Shown here: positions 57,733-64,000 of the stretch, one piece after another | Layout: the number at the start of each line of letters is the position of its first letter | How positions within the stretch are numbered: position 1 is the stretch's first letter | DNA from: an uncultured Pirellulaceae bacterium | Lineage (GTDB): Bacteria; Planctomycetota; Planctomycetia; Pirellulales; Pirellulaceae | DNA: 64,000 bases | Reading direction: 5' to 3' | Assembly: GCA_938083195.1 (NCBI GenBank) | Contig: CALKCK010000011.1 | Span: 54,866-118,865, forward strand | Translations under genes and position numbers: made by a program | Notes under the pieces: model-generated | Databases searched by the model: none | Told to the model about the DNA's origin: nothing | The model's input: only the letters and a program-made list of their open reading frames with translations

Positions 57733-58935
57733 TTACTCGGTAAGCTGGGAAGCAAGGTAAAGCCTTAAATAATTAAGGACCTCCTTAACGGCACGTTCTT
57801 CACGCCAGCCCGAATGGCCACTGTATCGAAATTGAGTCTGTTGGGATGTTGGTTTTTCAATGATCATGACTTCATAAAATGATTGCCCATCACGGATTAA
57901 ATCAGAGTCACGGTTAATGGGACCGATCGCAATCCCTAATGTTGCACCGCTAGATTCAATAATGTTCTCGATCTCATCGGGTTCTGGCATTTGTTCGAGA
58001 GTTTCGTTTGCGCAGATTAATTTCTTCGAGCCGGGGATTTGGCTAAGCCGTTGCCCTACGACACCGAGTAGCCCAGCGTCGATTACGGCTAGTTTTTGTT
58101 TTTGAGTGGTCAAGAGGTTGTGAACCACTTGCTGTAGTTCTGTGCCGTTTTCACCGAAGACGAGCGGGCCAAGAGTCTGACGAATCGTGTCGATGGTTGG
58201 TTGCATCTTGTCCATGCAATCGGCTTTGGTCGAACCGTTGGTTGAGACGCGAAGAGAAATAGTTGCCGAGCTAGCCGTGATTCCAACTTGAGGATCCCGT
58301 CCTCGCTGAATTAGATTGGGGAGTAGTGATTCAATATGGCTTTCGCCGGAACCAAAACAATGGAGGGTGTGGTGGTGAATAATGGAGAGATTTCCTGTTT
58401 GTTTTTTCAGGCTCGCTTCCACGGATTGAAACCACATTTGCTTCATTTCAACTGGGACTCCCGGTAGTGCGATGATACGGCAGGCTTTGCCGTTGGGGGC
58501 TTGGGTTGGAAAATCGATTCCAGGCGCTGTTCCTTCCGGATTGGGAATCGCAGCAGCACCTGCGGGAAATTCTGCTTGAATCGAATTGTTTTCGGGCATT
58601 TCGCGTCCCCGTGATTCAAACATCGATCGAATGTGTGCCAAGATTTCTGGGCGAGTAACTAAGGGGACATCAGCCATTTTGGAAATCGCCAAGCGCGTTA
58701 AGTCATCGGCAGTCGGGCCGAGGCCACCGGTGACAATTACGATTTCGACACGATTTACGGCGTGTTGAAATACATCAATGTTGTCTGCAAGGTTGTCGCC
58801 GACGGTTGAATGGAAAGCGACTTCGATGCCAAGTTCCCCCAGTCGACTACTGAGCCATTGTGAATTGGTATCGAGGCGAACGCCGCTGGTCATTTCATCG
58901 CCGATGGAGATAACTTCAGCGCGGAGTGAAGACAT
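57733..58935 (-). CDS. cinA: CinA-like protein with degenerate amidase domain
   Basis: A 400-residue protein. The N-terminal part (about 1-165) is a typical molybdopterin-binding-like CinA domain (COG1058): SIGDEMTSGVRLDTNSQW, FHSTVGDNLADNI and VTGGLGPTADDLTRLA are conserved, so an ADP-ribose/NAD pyrophosphatase-like role is possible. The C-terminal part, which in other CinA/PncC proteins is a nicotinamide-nucleotide amidase, starts with LAVIDAGLLGVVGQ where the usual AESCTGG-type motif with the catalytic Ser should be; that Ser is missing. So the amidase activity is probably lost. The gene converges on rsmE. Confidence 0.82.
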   Translation of the reverse strand: MSSLRAEVISIGDEMTSGVRLDTNSQWLSSRLGELGIEVAFHSTVGDNLADNIDVFQHAVNRVEIVIVTGGLGPTADDLTRLAISKMADVPLVTRPEILAHIRSMFESRGREMPENNSIQAEFPAGAAAIPNPEGTAPGIDFPTQAPNGKACRIIALPGVPVEMKQMWFQSVEASLKKQTGNLSIIHHHTLHCFGSGESHIESLLPNLIQRGRDPQVGITASSATISLRVSTNGSTKADCMDKMQPTIDTIRQTLGPLVFGENGTELQQVVHNLLTTQKQKLAVIDAGLLGVVGQRLSQIPGSKKLICANETLEQMPEPDEIENIIESSGATLGIAIGPINRDSDLIRDGQSFYEVMIIEKPTSQQTQFRYSGHSGWREERAVKEVLNYLRLYLASQLTE

Positions 58936-59045
58936 GATCGTTATTTCAGAGACTGCTTAAGGGGAAATAAAATCGGGGCCGACTTGATTGGAGTGCTTAA
59001 ACTGCCCCGATTCATAGAGGATCCGTTTGGAATACGCCGTGAAAA

Positions 59046-60698
59046 CTAATCGGCCCACCCAGTTCCATCCGCCTTTTGCCCGCACAAGTTAACTACCATG
59101 CCAAGATGTTTGGCCATGGATGCTTTGGTCAGGGCAGCGTTGTCCGCGTCCTGAGCGGAATGTGCATAGGCTACTTGGATGTGATTACTTTGGTGTCTCG
59201 CCATCATTTGATCACGACTAACTCCATACGTGACCGCATGCATGATTGGCCATTGCGGTGTTGTTGCTTCGAGTCGTCGTTGGGTTTCAGATTCAGGAAG
59301 TTGAACAACGCCGGCGCGACCGATGTCCATGTGGAGCCGATTGTTGGCAACGAAGATTCGCGACCAGACAATTTCCCCCGGTTTGGAAACTCCCTGAATC
59401 GTTCCTCCGCCGTTAGGGAAATACATCGCTGGCTGGCGGTAGCTAGTCGCGCCCTTCCAGCCCCCGATTAAATGGGCGGGAGGAACACTCCCACTGATGA
59501 GAAAAACCCAGACGTACTGGTCTGTCGTCCCCGACTTATCCCAATCACCCCAGCGAAGATCGTGAAGCGTATTTTCAACGGGTTGTTTAAGTGTCTTGTG
59601 AATGCGGTAGGTCATTAGCCCATCGAGGCCTGCACATTCATCGACTTCGTTAAAGTGCGGTAGCGGTTGGCCACGGTAGAGGGTTCTTTTTCCATCGCGA
59701 CTTTTTACTGGTGGTCTTTGTTGATTATTGAGAGTGCCTTCGACAAGGTCGCTCGCGGGCATCAGGTCTTTTAATCCTTGCTGGTATTGAATGCCAATTG
59801 TATCGCAACCAAAGTCATCAGCGATTCGAACAGCGGCAATGTACATCTTGCATTGAAGACGAACTTGTTTATCGGTGAGATGTTTTGCGTGTTGTTTTCC
59901 AATATCAAACTTCATTCCTTTTTTAGCCATCCAACCTCTTACATCATCGGCTTCTTCGTTGGTGACCTGAGTGGATTCATAGTACAAAGCAGATTGACTG
60001 AGCCGTTCCTTGAAAACGCCAGTTGGGTTCAATAAATGATCTGGAATGATCGCATTGAACATGCCCATGCAGCCTTCGTCAAATACTCCCATGATTGCTT
60101 TTTGAGTTTGTAATTCTGTTGCAAGTTTTTGGCCCACTGCTTCGCAAGACGAAGGCATACTGATTTTTCGAATTGGAGTTGCGTGGCTGGTCGCATGCCT
60201 AACCTTTCCCGTTTCTAGCCACGTTTTCAGCTTCTTTATGAATTTTTTATCTGAAAAATCTTCTGCCCAGAGCGTACTGTAATTAACGCCGGCTTTTGTT
60301 AGTGAACCATTGAGGTTCAGCATCCCTACGAGTCCGGGCCATTGGCCTGACCAGTTCGCGACAGTGAGGATGGGGCCTTGGTGGGTTAGTAATCCGGGGA
60401 GAACGTGGTGAGAATATTGCCAGACCGCTTCGGCAACAATGATCGGCATGTCGGGATCAATATTGGCGAAAACTTCCATGCCTTTTTTTTGAGAATCAAT
60501 AAACCCATGCTTGGCACCACGCTGTGGGTGGTGAGCTCTCTTTAATTTGAAACCGCAACTTTTGACTGCAGTGGCTAATTCCTTTTCCATTGCTAATTGA
60601 GCGGCCCAGCAAACTTCATTGGCAGAGGTTCTGAGGTCGCCGCTGGCGATGAGCGCTATAGTCGAAGCCGCTGAATTTTGGGTTGTTGTCATGGTCAC
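59046..60698 (-). CDS. Fucose/arabinose-isomerase-like protein
   Basis: A 550-residue cytoplasmic protein. The pattern matches the L-fucose/L-arabinose isomerase superfamily: a Rossmann-like N-terminal part ([36 protein letters not shown]), a middle [14 protein letters not shown] with acidic residues that may bind metal, and a late region with SNHIQVAYA. Only a family-level call is possible; a ketol isomerase on a deoxy-sugar is plausible. The gene is divergent from glmS with a 322-bp gap. No fucose kinase or aldolase is near. Length is normal for the family, about 550-600. Confidence 0.65.
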   Translation of the reverse strand: MTMTTTQNSAASTIALIASGDLRTSANEVCWAAQLAMEKELATAVKSCGFKLKRAHHPQRGAKHGFIDSQKKGMEVFANIDPDMPIIVAEAVWQYSHHVLPGLLTHQGPILTVANWSGQWPGLVGMLNLNGSLTKAGVNYSTLWAEDFSDKKFIKKLKTWLETGKVRHATSHATPIRKISMPSSCEAVGQKLATELQTQKAIMGVFDEGCMGMFNAIIPDHLLNPTGVFKERLSQSALYYESTQVTNEEADDVRGWMAKKGMKFDIGKQHAKHLTDKQVRLQCKMYIAAVRIADDFGCDTIGIQYQQGLKDLMPASDLVEGTLNNQQRPPVKSRDGKRTLYRGQPLPHFNEVDECAGLDGLMTYRIHKTLKQPVENTLHDLRWGDWDKSGTTDQYVWVFLISGSVPPAHLIGGWKGATSYRQPAMYFPNGGGTIQGVSKPGEIVWSRIFVANNRLHMDIGRAGVVQLPESETQRRLEATTPQWPIMHAVTYGVSRDQMMARHQSNHIQVAYAHSAQDADNAALTKASMAKHLGMVVNLCGQKADGTGWAD

Positions 60699-61020
60699 AT
60701 TGGTGTTGAGCGAAAAGGTAAGATGGTTTTGCCAAAAAAAACTATGGGGAACAGAATCCCAGTTGTTGATCTTACCTGTTTTAACAGGCCCTGCAAAGAA
60801 TCGAAATTGTTTGTCTGTTGGCGCAATAGGGTTTGGCGGCTTAATCCGAACTCGGTTGTGTTAATTTACATTGAAATTCAAATACCTGCGGTGGTTCTTC
60901 TCTTCATTGGAGGGCGGCCGGTTGTTAAGCTGAGTTGAAATTAACGACACGTCCGTGAGGTTGCCGCAGCCGTTTACTTAGGTTGTGGCGGCTCGTTTCG
61001 AATAAATTAGGGTGAACATT
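60699..61020. promoter_or_regulatory. Divergent leader region upstream of glmS
   Basis: 322 bp between the fucose-isomerase-like gene and glmS. It holds both promoters and includes the hairpin at 60960-60992. The GGTGA before the glmS ATG is a plausible ribosome-binding site. I do not see a glmS ribozyme core. Confidence 0.55.
60960..60992 (+). promoter_or_regulatory. Stem-loop in the glmS leader
   Basis: A 12-bp stem, 60960-60971 with 60981-60992, closes a 9-nt loop (GTTTACTTA) and ends 28 bp before the ATG. Nine pairs (GCCGCAGCC with GGTTGTGGC) are continuous, including G-U pairs, and three more flank them. G-U pairs suit an RNA, not a DNA operator. The role is unknown. Confidence 0.5.
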
Positions 61021-62886
61021 ATGTGTGGTATCGTTGGATATGTTGGGCCTCGAGTGGCTCAAGATTTTCTTCTAGAAGGTCTTCGGCGATTAGAGTATCG
61101 AGGCTATGACAGCGCGGGTACGGCTACGATTAACTCCGAGCGGAAGCTGAATGTCACTAAGTCAGTTGGGAGGATCGCCCGGTTAGCTCAGGAGGTCGCC
61201 GCAGCGCCTTGCGACTCTGGAATTGGAATTGGCCATACACGCTGGGCAACGCACGGAGCGGCGACAGTTGATAATGCTCATCCGCACTTGGGAGGAGCAG
61301 AGACCCTCGCGATTGCACACAATGGTGTGATCGAAAATTTTGCTGAACTTCGGACGAGTCTTAAATCGAAAGGGTATGAATTTCATTCAGAAACAGATAC
61401 CGAAGTCGTCGCTCACCTCATCGCAGAGTGCCTTAGTCAAATCTCGGATGGTTCTGAAGTTTCTCCAACACCGGAAATCGCTGTCGATGCAATTAAAAAA
61501 GCGATCGGCCAGTTACGTGGTACTTTTGGTTTAGCGATAATTTTTAAGCAGTGGCCAGATTCAATCTTTGCCGCCCGTCTTGGAAGTCCACTGGTTATTG
61601 GAGTTGGCGATGGTGAGCACTTTCTTGCCAGTGACGCACAACCTTTGATTGGATTTACGGATCGAATTGTCTATCTTGCCGACAATCAGGTCGCGATTTT
61701 GACGGCCAATTCTTTGGAGGTTTCGCATCGAGATGCCGGTCTCGTTTCTCATCATGTTCGTGTGTTGGATGTTGAATCCAATCAGGTAGAAATGGGCGAT
61801 TACGACCACTACATGCTAAAGGAAATATTTGAACAGCCAGAATCGTTACGGAACACGATGCGCGGTCGCTTGAACGAGGACGATGCGACGGCAGTTTTTG
61901 GTGGACTCAATTTGACGCCCCAAGATTTATTAAAAGTGAAACGAGTCGTTTTCACCGCCTGTGGAACAAGTTGGCACTCGTCCTTGGTCGGGGAGTACTT
62001 GCTTGAGGATATCGCTCAAATTCCTGTCGAAGTCGAATATGCGAGTGAATTGCGTTATCGAAATCCTCCGATGGATGAGGGAACTCTACTATTTGCGATC
62101 ACGCAAAGTGGAGAAACGGCAGATACGCTTGGCGCCTTGCGGGAGATGAAGCGAAAAGGGCACATGACGATGGCAATTTGTAATGTCGTTGGAAGTAGTA
62201 TCGCACAAGAAGCCGATGGAGGAATTTATTTACACGCTGGCCCGGAGATTGGAGTCGCCTCGACGAAGGCCTACACGTCGCAATGCATGGCATTGGTGAT
62301 GTTAGCGTTGTACCTTGGTCGTTTGCGTCATTTAAGTTACAACCGCGGACGTAAGATGATCAGCAGAATTCAGGAAATTCCTGATAAAGTCGAAATGGCT
62401 CTGAAGCAAAATGATCACATCGCCTCAATCGCTAAAAAGTACCAGCATTGCAATAACTTTCTTTATCTTGGTCGGCACTACAATTTTCCCACCGCTCTTG
62501 AAGGTGCGCTAAAGTTAAAGGAAATTAGTTACATACACGCAGAAGGGTATCCGGCGGCTGAAATGAAACACGGGCCAATTGCGTTGGTGGACGAACAAAC
62601 CCCCAGCGTGTTTGTGATGCCGCAAGGATTTATCTACGAAAAGGTGATGTCGAATCTCGAAGAGATTAAAGCTCGTGGAGGACCGGTGATTGCAATCGCG
62701 GCTGAAGGGGATGAGCGAATTGCGGAAGTCGCAGATGACGTAATTTATATTCCGCAAACGGTGGAGTACTTACAGCCAATTGTATCGGCTATTCCGCTGC
62801 AATTGCTCTCCTATCACATCGCATTATTAAGGGGTTGTGATGTAGATAAGCCTAGGAATCTAGCCAAGAGCGTTACAGTTGAATAA
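61021..62886 (+). CDS. glmS: Glutamine-fructose-6-phosphate aminotransferase (isomerizing)
   Basis: A 621-residue enzyme that makes glucosamine 6-phosphate from fructose 6-phosphate and glutamine, the first step of UDP-GlcNAc synthesis. ATG at 61021 is chosen because it makes Cys residue 2 (MCGIVGYVG), the N-terminal nucleophile after Met removal, while the frame opens three codons earlier. The glutaminase domain shows EYRGYDSAGTA, GHTRWATHG and AHNGVIENF; the isomerase domain has two SIS parts (TACGTSWHSS, ITQSGETADT, and EGALKLKEISYIHAEGYPAAEMKHGPIALV) and ends NLAKSVTVE. All features are intact. A leader stem-loop precedes it. Confidence 0.98.
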   Translation: MCGIVGYVGPRVAQDFLLEGLRRLEYRGYDSAGTATINSERKLNVTKSVGRIARLAQEVAAAPCDSGIGIGHTRWATHGAATVDNAHPHLGGAETLAIAHNGVIENFAELRTSLKSKGYEFHSETDTEVVAHLIAECLSQISDGSEVSPTPEIAVDAIKKAIGQLRGTFGLAIIFKQWPDSIFAARLGSPLVIGVGDGEHFLASDAQPLIGFTDRIVYLADNQVAILTANSLEVSHRDAGLVSHHVRVLDVESNQVEMGDYDHYMLKEIFEQPESLRNTMRGRLNEDDATAVFGGLNLTPQDLLKVKRVVFTACGTSWHSSLVGEYLLEDIAQIPVEVEYASELRYRNPPMDEGTLLFAITQSGETADTLGALREMKRKGHMTMAICNVVGSSIAQEADGGIYLHAGPEIGVASTKAYTSQCMALVMLALYLGRLRHLSYNRGRKMISRIQEIPDKVEMALKQNDHIASIAKKYQHCNNFLYLGRHYNFPTALEGALKLKEISYIHAEGYPAAEMKHGPIALVDEQTPSVFVMPQGFIYEKVMSNLEEIKARGGPVIAIAAEGDERIAEVADDVIYIPQTVEYLQPIVSAIPLQLLSYHIALLRGCDVDKPRNLAKSVTVE

Positions 62887-63019
62887 GGGGCGGATGGCGA
62901 TTGAAATCATTTGAGTCCATTTCAAGACGAAAATTAGTTGACGGGAATTCAGCACAGAAATTAAATTTTCCTGCCGATTGAACCGATTTCAAACATCTAT
63001 TAGGCTTTAGGCCATAAGA

Positions 63020-63093
63020 GGGGCTGTAGCTCAGTTGGTTAGAGCAGGGGACTCATAATCCCTTTGTCGCGGGTTCGAGTCCTGCCAGCCCTA
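63020..63093 (+). tRNA. tRNA with CAU anticodon (elongator Met or Ile2)
   Basis: The cloverleaf folds fully: acceptor GGGGCTG with CAGCCCT (one G-U), D arm GCTC/GAGC with AGTTGGTTA loop, anticodon arm GGGGA/TCCCT with loop CTCATAA (anticodon CAT at 63054-63056), five-base variable region, T arm GCGGG/CCTGC with TTCGAGT, discriminator A. It is not an initiator, because the three-G:C-pair anticodon stem is absent. CAU is read by elongator Met or, if the C is modified to lysidine, Ile. The CCA end is not encoded. Confidence 0.95.
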
Positions 63094-63201
63094 CTCTTTT
63101 CTTTGAATCGCCCAACCCCTGCTCTCGTTGGGTTGATGGCGAACCTGCGAGGCGTCGTGACTTTGTCTTCAGAGGAAGCACTTTGCCAACAACAGTTCGT
63201 G

Positions 63202-63963
63202 CTAAGAATCGTAACCAAATTTGGTGAGGATTGATTCAAAGCGGAGGTTGAGTGCGTCAATCGTCGCTGGTTTTAATTTTCTTCGGTGGTCACCCGGTGT
63301 AATGCACCGTTTGTGTGTCATGGTCTCTTGTTGGATCCGAAATTCATTGCGATAACGCCAACCCAATTGCATGATTGCCAATTTCGGATGCTTAATCCCG
63401 AAAACAGGAACGACTTGAGACAGCCATTTGGGGAAGTTGGTGACCATGCTTTCATAGGTGACAACCGTTTCAAGTTCAGGGTCAAGCGTTCTCTCAACGA
63501 GCGATGAGTATCTTTTTTCCAAGGGGAATTCTCGCTGAGTGCAATGGTGAAGGACATAGTCGTCGATGGACATCTTCTGAAGCGATTTTCGAACTTGATC
63601 CAAATCTGAATCTTGGGTTGGGTGAATCCAACCGAATGAAAAATATTCAGAAACTAAAATGTCGCGAGGATCACGAATGTGAAAAATGCGGTGACAATTT
63701 GTAGGGTAATCAAATGTCGACTGTAGCGGTTCGAAATTTCGAATGGGGCAGCGGCAAAAATTTCCCTGGTTACTGGCGGGTAGTTCTCCGTCATTCGCCG
63801 GTTCATTGTTCTCGGAAAAATATTGAAAGCCGTGCTTTTCAGAAAGATGTTTAAAGAATTGATACAAAAACATCGTCGCGCTTTTGTGAACCGCATGAAC
63901 GTCGACTCCTCGAATTTGAGTCGATGTAGATGGATCAGACAGCGGAGGTAAAATTGCAGGCAT
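63202..63963 (-). CDS. Sulfotransferase family protein
   Basis: A 253-residue cytoplasmic protein that uses the PAPS-dependent sulfotransferase fold. The 5'-phosphosulfate-binding loop is HKSATMFLYQFF (about residues 26-37) and the 3'-phosphate-binding part is HIRDPRDILVSEYF. Later DYVLHHC and a terminal CITPGDHRRKLKP segment fit the family's end. Planctomycetes carry many such genes, and possible acceptors are carbohydrates or lipids; nothing here fixes one. The gene is near the right edge but appears complete (ATG 63963, stop at 63202). Confidence 0.82.
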   Translation of the reverse strand: MPAILPPLSDPSTSTQIRGVDVHAVHKSATMFLYQFFKHLSEKHGFQYFSENNEPANDGELPASNQGNFCRCPIRNFEPLQSTFDYPTNCHRIFHIRDPRDILVSEYFSFGWIHPTQDSDLDQVRKSLQKMSIDDYVLHHCTQREFPLEKRYSSLVERTLDPELETVVTYESMVTNFPKWLSQVVPVFGIKHPKLAIMQLGWRYRNEFRIQQETMTHKRCITPGDHRRKLKPATIDALNLRFESILTKFGYDS

Positions 63964-64000
63964 GTTTCGCTCACGTTCGGCCGAGAAAGACTCAGCTGAA

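Noticed and set aside
60699..61020. glmS ribozyme in the glmS leader
   Set aside because: Only a single stem-loop is seen; the pseudoknotted ribozyme core is not recognisable and the class is known mainly from Firmicutes.
63020..63093. Initiator tRNA-fMet
   Set aside because: The anticodon stem lacks the three consecutive G-C pairs and the acceptor end has a pair where initiators have a mismatch.
1..64000. CRISPR array, prophage, insertion sequence or integron
   Set aside because: No regularly spaced repeats, no transposase or integrase, and no terminal inverted repeats were found; the short tandem repeats are too short and too few in copy.

Overview
The window reads as chromosomal DNA from a planctomycete, probably a Pirellulales-type marine lineage. 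The evidence is the set of families rather than any marker gene: a DUF1549/DUF1553 protein followed by a Tat-exported DUF1501 protein, two DUF1080 proteins, a DUF1598-like secreted protein, a DUF4013 membrane protein, a sulfotransferase, and large secreted proteins with von Willebrand A or outer-membrane barrel features. Base composition looks close to or a little under 50% GC by eye. There is no rRNA, CRISPR array, transposase, integrase or phage module. One tRNA with a CAU anticodon lies near the right end.

Layout. 1-8 kb: the tail of an ABC-2 permease, a tandem pair of transglutaminase-like secreted proteins, a small Cys-rich lipoprotein, an exported alpha/beta hydrolase, a ZIP metal transporter, an SRPBCC protein and a two-domain DUF1080 protein. 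8-13 kb: a DinB/DUF1572 protein and a 1207-residue SMC/Rad50-like protein with two DUF4332-like modules. 12.7-17.5 kb: a central-metabolism block with pckA divergent from prpB-prpC, then 6-phosphogluconolactonase. 17.5-21.2 kb: a PhyH-type oxygenase, a lipoprotein, a TorD-like chaperone, a third transglutaminase-like lipoprotein and a small membrane protein. 21.2-24 kb: argB-argF-rph. 24-27.5 kb: a single-chain acyl-AMP ligase / carrier / PLP alpha-oxoamine synthase, the strongest lead in the window. 28-36.8 kb: an unknown protein, gap, a methyltransferase, a TPR protein, a BRCT-MerR-TPR fusion, a barrel protein and a DUF389 transporter. 37-46.4 kb: a second DUF1080 protein, a condensation-like acyltransferase, a coiled-coil membrane-anchored protein, the DUF4013 protein and the DUF1549/1553-DUF1501 pair. 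46.4-56.8 kb: a 1379-residue vWA protein, an unknown secreted protein, ispD, a DUF1598-like protein and two membrane proteins. 56.9-64 kb: rsmE, a cinA-like gene, a fucose-isomerase-like gene, glmS, the tRNA and the sulfotransferase.

How the parts fit. pckA/prpB/prpC suggest use of propionate-derived carbon with a link to gluconeogenesis, although no prpD or aconitase is present here. pgl and gap are ordinary central carbon genes; argB-argF serve arginine synthesis. The fused FAAL-ACP-synthase could make a long-chain amino-ketone, as in the first step of sphingoid-type lipid synthesis, in one polypeptide. Several proteins keep a fold while losing a catalytic residue: one transglutaminase paralogue, the CinA C-terminal domain, and the P-loop of the SMC-like protein. 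Short head-to-tail duplications of 11-18 bp recur in both intergenic and coding DNA.
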